Positions 1 to 8,815 of a stretch of 21,071 nt of DNA are shown here, one piece after another (the first letter of the stretch is position 1; each line of letters opens with the position of its first letter). Made by a program: the position numbers and the translations under genes. Origin of the DNA: Nitrospirota bacterium (lineage in GTDB: Bacteria; Nitrospirota; Nitrospiria; Nitrospirales; UBA8639). The DNA lies in assembly GCA_029865515.1 (NCBI GenBank), contig JAOUGQ010000014.1, positions 1 to 21,071 on the forward strand, written 5' to 3'. The notes under the pieces are model-generated. The model did not search any database. It was not told where the DNA came from and saw only the letters and a program-made list of their open reading frames with translations.

Positions 1-25
1 GCCCTGGCGGAGCCACTGCCGGACA

Positions 26-676
26 CTACGGAGCCGGGGGAGAAGTCTGAGCGTTAGTATTTTCCTTTCCCCACGTCTCTTGAAAGACCCAATTCATCGT
101 GAGTGTTCGATCTTTTGACCCGCTGCGGTTCCAGGGACCGATCCATCCCGCCTGGCCTTCCTCATCGGCACGATAGCCAGCTCGAACGGCGGCTTCAAAG
201 TCTCTCCGAAATGTCTCGGCCGAAGGGTCGTCGTGGTTGCCCGCGACATACCGATGCAGGGTATCCGGTTCGGTCCAGCTCGGATCTGAAAAGATGATGA
301 TTTGTAGAGTTTGGTAGCGCCCGTGAGGATCGTCCGGCGTGGTGGGGCGGATTTTCATGGACGCGAAATCGCGGGTGGCCCGGCCGACTGTGCCAAACCG
401 TGTAATCAGGCTTTCTATTTCGGGATCACTGGTCCAGGAAGGCAGGTGCACCGCCACCAGCGATCCCTCTTGGGCACCAATACTATAGGGCGGGATGCTG
501 CGGTCGGGACGGGAGAGGAACATGCCGAAGGTGATGAGACAAAATCCTCCGAACAGGATGCCTAGTCCCATTTTGACGATGGGGTCTAACTTTTTTGACC
601 TTGCCGGTTTTCCTGAGGCTTTTTTTGAAGAATCCAATCCCACACCTTTCCCACATACTGTTTCCTGTCCCCTCAC
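26..676 (-). CDS. Hypothetical single-pass membrane protein
   Basis: I do not recognise a family for this 216-residue protein. It has a basic N-terminal stretch rich in Lys, Arg and Ser (about residues 14-35). One hydrophobic segment follows (about 36-54, starting MGLGILFGG), then a soluble C-terminal domain of about 160 residues. By the positive-inside rule the C-terminal domain should lie outside the cytoplasm. That domain has several Trp residues and no cysteine, and no catalytic motif I can name. The first codon is GTG at 676 with no clear ribosome binding site. A TTG 13 codons in, with GGAAAGG before it, is an alternative start. It lies downstream of gyrA on the same strand with a gap of about 200 bases, so it is probably a separate transcription unit. 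Confidence is good that it is coding and low on function. Confidence 0.7.
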   Translation of the reverse strand: MRGQETVCGKGVGLDSSKKASGKPARSKKLDPIVKMGLGILFGGFCLITFGMFLSRPDRSIPPYSIGAQEGSLVAVHLPSWTSDPEIESLITRFGTVGRATRDFASMKIRPTTPDDPHGRYQTLQIIIFSDPSWTEPDTLHRYVAGNHDDPSAETFRRDFEAAVRAGYRADEEGQAGWIGPWNRSGSKDRTLTMNWVFQETWGKENTNAQTSPPAP

Positions 677-809
677 ACTTGCCAGGGGAGAGGAAGGGGA
701 GTGGAGATGTGAAAAAAACGGGCATGTGAACGGGAGTCACGTCTCCCCGCTGTTGCACGGCCTCTCTTTTCCCTTCGCCCCTCCTTAAGCAAGGATAGGG
801 ATTTCTTAT

Positions 810-833
810 GATACCCGTTTTTCCACGGGTATC
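810..833 (-). terminator. Hairpin downstream of gyrA, possible terminator
   Basis: A perfect 9-bp inverted repeat (GATACCCGT with ACGGGTATC) encloses a 6-base loop, about 50 bases past the gyrA stop codon. The stem is strong, but the bases after it on the minus strand (ATAAGAAATCC) are not a real U tract. It could be a weak or factor-assisted terminator, or an mRNA 3'-end stabiliser. It is the only long stem I see in the 677-882 gap. Confidence 0.45.
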
Positions 834-882
834 TGAAGGCGCCATTTCCGGGGCCTGTTTTTTCTGAAATTGTCACTCGAGT

Positions 883-3384
883 TTATTCGATTGAGGAGAC
901 TGGCTCGCCCGGTGTGTCGCCATCGGGGTCATCCGGCTCCGTTTGATCGCCTTCATCGGTCTCGGCCAGTTTGGCCACGCCGACGACTCGATCGTCATCC
1001 GGTAGGTCAATCAACCGAACCCCTTGGGCATTGCGTCCAATTTCACGGATATCCCCCATCCGCGTGCGAAGGATCATGCCCTCGGCTGACATGAGCATGA
1101 TTTCATCGGATTCCCAGACCTGATGGAACGAAATGGCGGGCCCGTTTTTCTCGGTGACTTTGACGCTAATGACGCCCTTGCCCGCTCGTGATTGGAGACG
1201 GTATTCCTCGACCTGTGTCCGTTTCCCATATCCGCGTTCCGTGACTGTCAGAATTGAGGATTGGGTTTCACTGGTAATCGTGACCATCCCGATGACCTCA
1301 TTGCCCTCAGCCAATGTGATGCCACGGACTCCACGGGCTGTTCGGCCCACCGGACGGACATCCTCCTCACGAAAGCGAATGACAATTCCCATTCGGGTGC
1401 CCAGGAGAATTTCTCTCGTGCCATCCGTGATATCGACACCAATGAGCCGGTCGCCTTCCTCCAGGGTCAACGCAATAATCCCCCCTTGCCGTGGATGGCT
1501 GAATGCGGCCAGATCGGTTTTTTTGATGTAGCCCTTTTGCGTGGCCATCACGACATACTGGTCTTCTGCAAATACTCTGACCGGCAACGTCGCCGTGACC
1601 CGTTCTCCCTGGCTCATGGCCAACAGGTTCACAATGGCTTTGCCTTTGCTGGACCGCCCGACATCCGGCAACTGATACACTTTGAGCCAATACACCCGCC
1701 CCGCATCGGTGAAGAACAATAGGTAATCATGTGTTGAAGCCGTAAAGATTTGTTCGACGAAGTCCTCTTCTTTGACCCCCATGCCGACTTTCCCTTTTCC
1801 CCCACGGCGTTGGGCCCGATAGATGGAGACGGCATTTCTCTTAATGTAACCGGCATGGGTAATGGTGACGACCACTTCTTCTTCCGCGATCAGGTCCTCC
1901 ATCTGTAACTCGGCTTCGGCCGGAACGATCTGCGTTCTCCGCTCATCGGAATATTGCTCTTTGATTTCCACTAATTCCTGTTTCACAATTTGTCGCACCA
2001 TCGCTTCGGAGCCTAACACGGTGCGCAAATGGGCAATGCGGGAGATCAGTTCGTTATATTCCTGGGTGAGCTTGTCTTGTTCGAGTTGGGTCAGCCGTTG
2101 CAGCCGCATGTCCAGGATGGCATTGGCTTGCACTTCGCTCAAAGAAAACTGGCTCATCAAACCCTGACGAGCGGTTTCCGGGGAAGACGCCCCCCGGATG
2201 AGGGCAATGACCTCATCCAACGATTCTAATGCCCGCTTCAAGCCTTCTAAGATGTGGGCCCGCTCTTCAGCTTTTCGCAGGTCGTACGCCGTCCGGCGAA
2301 CCACGACTTCTTTCCGGTGCTCGATAAACGCCGCCAGAATCTGCTTAAGGTCCAATACTTCGGGACGATTCCCCACCAGGGCTAACATGATAACCCCGAA
2401 GGTCGTTTGCATTTGCGTGTGTTTATAGAGTTGATTCAGTAACACCGACGGGTTTTCGTTTTTCTTCAGCTCGATGACCACGCGCAGTCCATCCCGGTCG
2501 GATTCATCCCGAAGGTCAGAAATCCCTTCCAGTCGTTTTTCGTGGATAAGATCAGCGATCTTCTCGATGAGCTTGGCTTTGTTGACCTGGTAAGGCAGTT
2601 CGGAGACGATGATGCGCGCCCGATCCGTGCGTTCGTCGACTTCTATTTCCGCCTTTGCTCGAAGAGACAAGAGCCCCCGTCCTGTCTCATAGGCATCTTT
2701 GATCCCTTGTGTGCCATAGATAAAACCGGCGGTGGGGAAATCCGGCCCGGGAATGCATTCCATAAGCTCTTGAATGGTCACTTCCGGACGATCAATAAGC
2801 GCAATTAACCCGGCAACGACTTCGCCCAGATTATGCGTGGGAATATTGGTGGCATACCCGACCGCGATCCCACCTGCCCCATTCACCAGGAGGTTCGGGA
2901 TGCGGGCCGGCAAGACCACCGGTTCTTGAGACGACTCATCGTAGGTCGGGGTAAAATTGACCGTCTCCCGGTCAATATCGACAAGCATTTCCTCAGCCAG
3001 CTTGGTTAAGCGTGCCTCGGTGTAGCGCATGGCCGCCGGCGGATCTCCATCAACCGACCCGTAGTTTCCCTGGCCATCGACGAGTGGGTACCGCATATTG
3101 AAATCCTGGGCCATGCGGACCAACGTGTCGTAAATGGCCGTGTCACCATGCGGGTGATAGTTGCCCATGATTTCGCCGACGATCTTGGCGGATTTCCGGT
3201 AGGGGCGCCCTGCCGCCAGACCCATTTCATTCATGCCATAAAGGATCCGCCGATGAACGGGCTTGAGTCCGTCTCGCACGTCCGGCAACGCACGGCCGAC
3301 AATGACGCTCATCGCATAGTCCAAATAGGACAAACGCATTTCATCTTCAATGGCTACTTGCGTCAGGCGTTGTTCAGCCGGCAT
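883..3384 (-). CDS. gyrA: DNA gyrase subunit A
   Basis: Breakage-reunion subunit of DNA gyrase, acting with GyrB to introduce negative supercoils; cytoplasmic. The start is the ATG at 3384, preceded by a strong GAGGAG six bases upstream. The frame extends to a TTG at 3411, but that would place the Shine-Dalgarno inside the gene. This gives 833 residues. The catalytic tyrosine is Tyr121 (AAMRYTEARL). The quinolone-resistance region reads HPHGDTAIYD, with Thr at the E. coli Ser83 position and Asp at Asp87. The GyrA-box QRRGGKG near residue 525 marks this as GyrA rather than ParC. The C-terminal beta-pinwheel ends in a short acidic tail rich in Asp and Glu. It lies about 150 bases downstream of gyrB in the same direction and is probably partly co-transcribed with it. 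Confidence 0.97.
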   Translation of the reverse strand: MPAEQRLTQVAIEDEMRLSYLDYAMSVIVGRALPDVRDGLKPVHRRILYGMNEMGLAAGRPYRKSAKIVGEIMGNYHPHGDTAIYDTLVRMAQDFNMRYPLVDGQGNYGSVDGDPPAAMRYTEARLTKLAEEMLVDIDRETVNFTPTYDESSQEPVVLPARIPNLLVNGAGGIAVGYATNIPTHNLGEVVAGLIALIDRPEVTIQELMECIPGPDFPTAGFIYGTQGIKDAYETGRGLLSLRAKAEIEVDERTDRARIIVSELPYQVNKAKLIEKIADLIHEKRLEGISDLRDESDRDGLRVVIELKKNENPSVLLNQLYKHTQMQTTFGVIMLALVGNRPEVLDLKQILAAFIEHRKEVVVRRTAYDLRKAEERAHILEGLKRALESLDEVIALIRGASSPETARQGLMSQFSLSEVQANAILDMRLQRLTQLEQDKLTQEYNELISRIAHLRTVLGSEAMVRQIVKQELVEIKEQYSDERRTQIVPAEAELQMEDLIAEEEVVVTITHAGYIKRNAVSIYRAQRRGGKGKVGMGVKEEDFVEQIFTASTHDYLLFFTDAGRVYWLKVYQLPDVGRSSKGKAIVNLLAMSQGERVTATLPVRVFAEDQYVVMATQKGYIKKTDLAAFSHPRQGGIIALTLEEGDRLIGVDITDGTREILLGTRMGIVIRFREEDVRPVGRTARGVRGITLAEGNEVIGMVTITSETQSSILTVTERGYGKRTQVEEYRLQSRAGKGVISVKVTEKNGPAISFHQVWESDEIMLMSAEGMILRTRMGDIREIGRNAQGVRLIDLPDDDRVVGVAKLAETDEGDQTEPDDPDGDTPGEPVSSIE

Positions 3385-3532
3385 GCATAACTCCTCGAAT
3401 GGGATCTCCAACCTTCATACTTATGATTTTTCCCGAAGCTTGTTCCGCTCATGCCTCACCACGCGAAGTACAGAGCTCACTTTCCTGTAAGCATTTGGTG
3501 ACATGGGTGAACACGTCGAACGATGGCACTTG

Positions 3533-6037
3533 CTAGACATCTAGATTCCGAACTTCCAGGGCATGCTGTTGAATGAAATTCCGGCGGGGTTCTACTTCGT
3601 CACCCATCAAAATGGTAAAGATTTCATCCACTCCCGTGGTGTCTTCCAATGTCACCTGAAGGAGACTCCGGGTCTCTGGATTCATCGTGGTATCCCACAG
3701 TTGCGTGGGATTCATTTCGCCCAATCCTTTGTACCGTTGGATGGACATACCCTTTTTCCCGGTTTCCAGAATTTCATCCACGAGATCCTTACTGGTGGAA
3801 AATTCCGATTCCGTGTCTTTACGTTTTAACCGGTAGGGTGGTGCCCCCAATCCCAACACCGAGGGAGAGATCTTTTGTAATTCCCTGAAATCCGCTGATC
3901 CCACCATGTCGTGAGTCAGGTTCAATATTTTCTGACTGCCATTTCCTACTACCCGACAGATGAGGTGGTGGGTTTGATGTTCCTCATCATTTTGAATCGT
4001 CAGATCAACGGTTCCTTCCGGAAAGGCCAGACGAAGCCGTCGTTTCGCCTCTTGGATCAGCGATTCCAGATCCCCAAGATTTTTTAACAGGTCTTTGGTC
4101 AATTGAGGAAAATCCACAAACACCCGGAGCAGAGCAGGTTCAATTTGCTTCTGACCCAGACGGGCTAATAACCCTTCAAAGCCCACCAGCTTATCTAAAA
4201 TCGGGATGAGTTCTTCACGGGTCACAAATTCATTGCGGTCGGGGAGAAAGAGTTGGGCATCCTCCACGGCGAGATTGGAAAGATACGCATTCATCGCCGC
4301 CTCGTCTTTGAGATACTTCTCTCCCTTCCCTTTTTTGACCTTAAACAAGGGCGGCTGGGCAATGTAGATATAGCCCCGCTCGATCAGTTCCGGCATTTGC
4401 CGGAAAAAGAAGGTCAACAGAAGAGTCCTGATATGACTGCCATCCACATCGGCATCGGTCATTAAAATGATTTTGTGATACCGGGCACGGTTAATATCAA
4501 AAGCGTCTTTGTCTTCCTTGCCTTTTTCCGAATCTTCCCGTGGTCGACCGATCCCGGTTCCGATCGCCATAATGAGGGTTCGGATTTCCTCACTGGCAAG
4601 CATTTTGTCAAAACGGGCCTTTTCGACATTCAGGATCTTGCCTTTGAGTGGAAGGATCGCTTGAGAGCGCCGATCACGCCCCTGTTTCGCCGACCCGCCT
4701 GCTGAATCACCCTCGACAAGATAGAGTTCACTGAATTGGGGATCTTTTTCGGAGCAGTCGGCCAATTTTCCCGGAAGCGACCCCCCATCCAACGCGCCTT
4801 TTCTCCGAATGAGTTCTTTGGCTTTTCTCGCCGCTTCACGGGCCCTTGCGGCATCCACCGACTTTCCAACAATTTTTTTGGCGACGGCTGGATTTTCCTC
4901 CAGGTAGGATCCTAAAGCTTCATTGACTGCCGCCTCTACGATACCCTTCACTTCACTATTGCCTAATTTGGCTTTGGTCTGGCCTTCAAACTGGGGATTT
5001 CGAATCTTCACGCTCACAACAGCGGTCAAGCCTTCCCGTACATCTTCCCCGCTCAATGATTCCGAATCTTTTTTAAACAGCTCATTAGCGGTTGCATAAC
5101 TATTGATTGTGCGCGTCAGGGCGGATTTAAACCCGATGAGATGAGTGCCTCCCTCTCGGGTATTAATGTTATTAGCGAAAGAATACAAATTCTCGGAATA
5201 CCCTTCGTTATATTGAAGGGCGAGCTGGAGAATCATTTCGGGTTTTTCCACTTCCACGACAATGGGCGGGTGGAGGGGCGACTTGGCTTCATTCAGGTGT
5301 TCCACGAAGGAGACGATCCCTCCCTTGTAGCAAAACACCTGTTCTTTTTCTTTTCCTGTTCGGTCATCTTTTAAACAAATCTCCAGCCCCTTATTGAGAA
5401 AGGCCAATTCCCGAAGTCGTTGAGCCAGAACATCAAAACTGAATTCGACGGTTTCAAAAATGAGGGGATCCGGTTTAAACACCACTTTCGTCCCCCGTTT
5501 TTTGGTTTTACCTGCGACGGTTAACGGGCCCAGCGGCTTTCCACGTTGGTACTGTTGTTCGAACACCTCCCCATTTTGCCAAATTTCTAATTCCAGCCAT
5601 TCGGAGAGAGCATTCACGACCGAAATCCCTACACCATGCAACCCTCCCGACACTTTATAGGCACCCTCCTCAAACTTTCCGCCCGCATGGAGGACCGTTA
5701 AGGCGACTTCTGCCGCTGACTTTTTCTGGGTGGAATGCATCCCTGTGGGAATCCCTCTTCCATTATCCGACACCAGCACACTTCCATCCAACTGGAGCAC
5801 CACCTGAATTTCGTTTCCATAACCGGCCATGTGTTCATCCACACTGTTGTCGACCACCTCATACACCATATGGTGCAGGCCATCGACCCCGGTGCTGCCA
5901 ATATACATGGCCGGTCGTTTTTGCACCGCTTCCAATCCTTCCAAGACACGGATCTGATCGGCATCGTACCGGGCATCCGAGTGTTGGCGGTCTACAGGGC
6001 GGGCGGATTCTGGGCTGGGTGTTCCTGTGGATTCCAT
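3533..6037 (-). CDS. gyrB: DNA gyrase subunit B
   Basis: ATPase and Toprim subunit of DNA gyrase, 834 residues. The GHKL ATPase domain shows EVVDNSVDEH near residue 61, DNGRGIP, and GGLHGVG. The Toprim domain has VEGDSAGGSA near residue 442 and DADVDGSHI near 526, supplying the metal-binding acidic residues. The C-terminus carries the QRYKGLGEMNP signature near residue 766. Between Toprim and that signature lies the long insertion seen in proteobacterial-type GyrB and absent from the roughly 640-residue Gram-positive form. A short charged stretch rich in Glu, Lys and Asp precedes DINRARYHK. The start is an ATG with little Shine-Dalgarno character and about 25 variable residues before the conserved YDADQIRVLEGL, so the exact start is less certain. 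It follows dnaN directly, with recF missing between them. Confidence 0.97.
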   Translation of the reverse strand: MESTGTPSPESARPVDRQHSDARYDADQIRVLEGLEAVQKRPAMYIGSTGVDGLHHMVYEVVDNSVDEHMAGYGNEIQVVLQLDGSVLVSDNGRGIPTGMHSTQKKSAAEVALTVLHAGGKFEEGAYKVSGGLHGVGISVVNALSEWLELEIWQNGEVFEQQYQRGKPLGPLTVAGKTKKRGTKVVFKPDPLIFETVEFSFDVLAQRLRELAFLNKGLEICLKDDRTGKEKEQVFCYKGGIVSFVEHLNEAKSPLHPPIVVEVEKPEMILQLALQYNEGYSENLYSFANNINTREGGTHLIGFKSALTRTINSYATANELFKKDSESLSGEDVREGLTAVVSVKIRNPQFEGQTKAKLGNSEVKGIVEAAVNEALGSYLEENPAVAKKIVGKSVDAARAREAARKAKELIRRKGALDGGSLPGKLADCSEKDPQFSELYLVEGDSAGGSAKQGRDRRSQAILPLKGKILNVEKARFDKMLASEEIRTLIMAIGTGIGRPREDSEKGKEDKDAFDINRARYHKIILMTDADVDGSHIRTLLLTFFFRQMPELIERGYIYIAQPPLFKVKKGKGEKYLKDEAAMNAYLSNLAVEDAQLFLPDRNEFVTREELIPILDKLVGFEGLLARLGQKQIEPALLRVFVDFPQLTKDLLKNLGDLESLIQEAKRRLRLAFPEGTVDLTIQNDEEHQTHHLICRVVGNGSQKILNLTHDMVGSADFRELQKISPSVLGLGAPPYRLKRKDTESEFSTSKDLVDEILETGKKGMSIQRYKGLGEMNPTQLWDTTMNPETRSLLQVTLEDTTGVDEIFTILMGDEVEPRRNFIQQHALEVRNLDV

Positions 6038-6093
6038 ATATTTTCAGGCTTTGAATGCGTGTAGAAGAATGAACGTCTGGTGGATCAAATCCG

Positions 6094-7218
6094 TCAAACC
6101 TTCACGGGCATCACCACAGCTTTGAATGTGGGATTCCCCTGTTCTTGAATCAAACACGGACTCAAGGGTGTTTCCATTTGGAGGGTGAGCGATTCCGTTT
6201 CGATGACTGACAACACATCTAAAAAATATCTGGCGTTGAAACCAGTAGAAAAACTTTCTCCCACAAATTTGGCCGGGATGTCTTCATCCGCTTCTCCCAA
6301 ATCCGGACTTTTTGAAGATAGGTGAATGTGATCTGGATTGATGGACAGTTTCACGGCATGAGCCTTGTCTTTCGAGAGGATCGCCACCCTTCGAAGGGCA
6401 CCCTCCAAATCCGCCTTGTTTACCGTGACTTTCTTGGAACTTTCTTTCGGCACCACCTGCTGATAGTTGGGGTAGGTCCCTTCCATAATCCGAGAGGTTA
6501 AGACCAACCCGCTTTTCCGAAAGATCAACATATTTTTCGTAAAACCTAAAAATGGTTGTTCGTCGTCTTCTTCCAACAGTCGCCGGATTTCTATGGCGGC
6601 CTTTTTGGGAATAATAACTTTAATTTCTGCCGGGGGGATGGCGGCTTTCTCAGGTGTCACCTCCTGCTCAGCCCAGGCTAATCGGTGCCCGTCAGTGCCC
6701 ACCAAACGGAGAGTCACTTTGGCTCCGGCAGGAATGAGGGTAATGAGAAGGCCGTTCAAGACGTACCGCGTGTCCTTTTCTCCCACGGCAAAGACCGTCT
6801 TTTTAAGAAGCTGCAATAACCCTTGGGCGGGAAGGGCCATTAAACCTTCCCGTTCAATGGCGGGAAGGGCAGGATAGTCCTTACTGGGCAACCCCACCAC
6901 CCGAAATTGGCTTTTTCCGGCCTTCACGGTGACCCAATTGTTTTCTCCCACCACCAATTCAATATCCGAATGACGAATTTCCTTTAAAATATCGAAAAGG
7001 GTTCGAGCGGAAAACGTGACAGAACCGGGCTCCTGGACCGTGGCTTTATATAAACCTCTCATGCCAATTTCTAAATCAGTCGCCACGATATCCAAACCCT
7101 CCGGCTTGGCTTCCAAAAGAATATTAGCCAGGATGGGCATAGTATTCCGCTTCTCCACCACACCCTGCACTCGCTGGAGGGCTATTAACAAATCCTCCCT
7201 GGCCATTTGAATTTTCAT
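6094..7218 (-). CDS. dnaN: DNA polymerase III sliding clamp (beta subunit)
   Basis: Homodimeric ring clamp that tethers DNA polymerase III and recruits other replication and repair factors. The protein is 374 residues, close to the family's usual 366-380. The N-terminus MKIQMAREDLLIALQ and the segment TMPILANILLEA are typical. The C-terminus NPTFKAVVMPVKV resembles the usual ...YVVMPMRL ending. The start is the ATG at 7218, with TAGGAAAATT in front of it giving AGGA at good spacing. The open frame continues to 7332, but those 38 codons overlap the end of dnaA and are very basic with no clamp similarity, so I excluded them. The gap to dnaA is 22 bases, so dnaA-dnaN form an operon. The next gene, gyrB, starts 56 bases beyond the stop. 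Confidence 0.96.
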   Translation of the reverse strand: MKIQMAREDLLIALQRVQGVVEKRNTMPILANILLEAKPEGLDIVATDLEIGMRGLYKATVQEPGSVTFSARTLFDILKEIRHSDIELVVGENNWVTVKAGKSQFRVVGLPSKDYPALPAIEREGLMALPAQGLLQLLKKTVFAVGEKDTRYVLNGLLITLIPAGAKVTLRLVGTDGHRLAWAEQEVTPEKAAIPPAEIKVIIPKKAAIEIRRLLEEDDEQPFLGFTKNMLIFRKSGLVLTSRIMEGTYPNYQQVVPKESSKKVTVNKADLEGALRRVAILSKDKAHAVKLSINPDHIHLSSKSPDLGEADEDIPAKFVGESFSTGFNARYFLDVLSVIETESLTLQMETPLSPCLIQEQGNPTFKAVVMPVKV

Positions 7219-7240
7219 AATTTTCCTACGAAAGCAGTGT

Positions 7241-8629
7241 TTACGCCTTGCCGATTTCCTCTTTGAGACTTTCGATTGTGGCTCGAAGAGCGGTATCGGT
7301 TTCCTGTGACTTCTGCATTTGCTTACAGGCATGAATTATTGTTGTATGGTCCTTGCCTCCAAAATCTCTTCCTATTTCAGGAAATGAGGCATCGGTCAAA
7401 TCACGACTAAGAAACATGGCAATTTGGCGAGGATACACCAAGGTTTTGGTACGCCGTTTCGATTTCAAATCGGATATTTTCACATGGAAACGGTTTGCGA
7501 CTACTTCTTGGATATCCTCTATGGTAATCACTTTCCGTTTTCCACCAAGAAGATCACGGAGAATATTTTTTGCCATGTCGACCGTGATTTTTTGGCCCGT
7601 GAGGGACGCATAGGCCCCGAGACGGATGAGTGCACCTTCAATCTCGCGTATATTACTTTTTAAATTGGCTGCTAATAGCTGAATCACATCTTCGTTGATG
7701 GCAATACCTTCTTCCTCTGATTTCTTGCGAAGAATGGCGATTCGTGTTTCCACATCGGGTGGTTGAAGATCCGCAATCAGGCCCCACTCAAACCGGGACC
7801 GAAGGCGTTCTTCCATAGAGGGCATTTCCTTCGGGAAGCGATCACTGGATAGGACGATCTGTTTCCCAGCCTCATAGAGAGAATTAAAGGTGTGAAAGAA
7901 TTCTTCTTGTGTTCGTTCTTTCCCAGCCAAAAATTGGATATCGTCAATCAGGAGCATATCTACATTTCGATACCGTCTTCTCAATTCAATCATCTTGTCG
8001 TAGCGGATAGAATTAATGACCTCGTTAGTGAATTGCTCCGTCGTGACATAGGCAATACGAAGATCACTTCGATCTGCAACATAATTCCCGATGGAGTTCA
8101 GAAGGTGCGTTTTTCCCAACCCCACGCCACCATAAATAAACAATGGGTTATAGGCCTTAGCGGGAGATTCTGCCACAGCTAAACAGGCCGCATGAGCAAA
8201 TTGATTACTCCCTCCAACCACAAAATTCTTAAAAGTATATTTGGGATTAGGAAGAGGTTGACGTCTGGCCCTCTGGAGTTGGCTGGTCCCTCGATTTTCC
8301 CGAACTTCCGCCTTAATTATTGGCCGAGGTGACCCTTCTCCGTCATTTTCCTTCATGACAAAGATAATTTCCGATGGCTTTAACCCTTCTACATGCTGGA
8401 AGGCCTCTACCAGCAAATCTTTATAATTTCTTCCCAACCATTCCCCAAAAAATTTATTCGGGACCCGAATATGGGCTTGATCTTCAGTAAGGCTTTCTAA
8501 AACCAAGGGCTGAAACCACGTTTCAATCGTATCGTCCCCAACCCTAGGGCTGACAAAATCCAACACATCAACCCAGACTTTATCATTATTAATATTAGAT
8601 AATTTCAACTTATTCACAGAATTATTCAC
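7241..8629 (-). CDS. dnaA: Chromosomal replication initiator protein DnaA
   Basis: Replication initiator that binds DnaA boxes at oriC and opens the duplex as an ATP-bound filament. With the GTG at 8629 it has 462 residues. Domain I (about 18-90) includes TIETWFQPL. A basic linker follows. The AAA+ domain has Walker A GGVGLGKT (167-174), Walker B LLIDD and the LRSRFEWGL segment. Domain IV carries the DNA-binding signature FGGKDHTTI near residues 420-428, with Lys where Arg is usual (GGRDHTT), a conservative change. Three in-frame starts compete: GTG 8629, GTG 8617 and TTG 8608. None has a good Shine-Dalgarno, and an in-frame stop lies just upstream. Two DnaA boxes overlap these start codons, which suggests autoregulation. 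Confidence 0.96.
   Translation of the reverse strand: MNNSVNKLKLSNINNDKVWVDVLDFVSPRVGDDTIETWFQPLVLESLTEDQAHIRVPNKFFGEWLGRNYKDLLVEAFQHVEGLKPSEIIFVMKENDGEGSPRPIIKAEVRENRGTSQLQRARRQPLPNPKYTFKNFVVGGSNQFAHAACLAVAESPAKAYNPLFIYGGVGLGKTHLLNSIGNYVADRSDLRIAYVTTEQFTNEVINSIRYDKMIELRRRYRNVDMLLIDDIQFLAGKERTQEEFFHTFNSLYEAGKQIVLSSDRFPKEMPSMEERLRSRFEWGLIADLQPPDVETRIAILRKKSEEEGIAINEDVIQLLAANLKSNIREIEGALIRLGAYASLTGQKITVDMAKNILRDLLGGKRKVITIEDIQEVVANRFHVKISDLKSKRRTKTLVYPRQIAMFLSRDLTDASFPEIGRDFGGKDHTTIIHACKQMQKSQETDTALRATIESLKEEIGKA
8610..8618 (+). promoter_or_regulatory. DnaA box TTATTCACA (copy 1, inside the dnaA start region)
   Basis: TTATTCACA differs from consensus TTATCCACA at one base. It lies over codons 5-7 of dnaA as read from GTG 8629, and covers the alternative GTG start at 8617. 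It is 12 bases from an identical second copy. Confidence 0.6.
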
Positions 8630-8630
8630 A
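8622..8630 (+). promoter_or_regulatory. DnaA box TTATTCACA (copy 2, on the dnaA start codon)
   Basis: Second identical TTATTCACA, overlapping the GTG at 8629. With copy 1 it forms a tandem repeat of period 12. DnaA bound here would cover the translation start and the early transcribed region of dnaA, consistent with autoregulation. Confidence 0.6.
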
Positions 8631-8678
8631 GATGTTAATAATTACCATCATAATCTTGAACCGCCATTAAACTATCAG

Positions 8679-8744
8679 ACAACCTTTAACTCTCATCAAC
8701 AACCTTTACCATAAACTTCCTGGCCCTTATCCACAACTTTTACC
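8679..8744 (+). repeat. Three direct repeats in oriC (ACAACCTTTAMC type)
   Basis: ACAACCTTTAAC (8679-8690), ACAACCTTTACC (8699-8710) and ACAACTTTTACC (8733-8744) are near-identical 12-mers in the same orientation, starting 20 and 34 bases apart. Copies 2 and 3 share a following AT (13 of 14 bases identical). The third directly follows the core of the consensus DnaA box. They look like protein-binding iterons of unknown specificity or degenerate DnaA sites. Confidence 0.6.
8727..8735 (+). promoter_or_regulatory. Consensus DnaA box TTATCCACA
   Basis: Exact match to the high-affinity DnaA box TTATCCACA, about 100 bases upstream of dnaA. Its 3' end runs into the third copy of the ACAAC-type repeat (8733-8744). 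Confidence 0.8.
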
Positions 8745-8815
8745 ATGATATTTTTAAAATCGAAAACCAATTTCTACGCTCAATACTAAAAAGATTTTAT
8801 GAAAGTAAGTGCTCT

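Noticed and set aside
732..747. GGGAG/CTCCC inverted repeat upstream of the hypothetical gene
   Set aside because: Only five base pairs, with no T tract or promoter context.
483..845. Minus-strand frame of about 120 codons overlapping the hypothetical gene
   Set aside because: Basic, low-complexity translation overlapping a better frame; no start signal.
883..3384. Possibility that the gene is parC
   Set aside because: An intact GyrA-box (QRRGGKG) and adjacency to gyrB identify gyrA.
3385..3411. TTG start for gyrA
   Set aside because: It contains the GAGGAG ribosome binding site of ATG 3384.
7219..7332. N-terminal extension of dnaN
   Set aside because: It overlaps the end of dnaA, is not clamp-like, and the ATG at 7218 has a proper AGGA.
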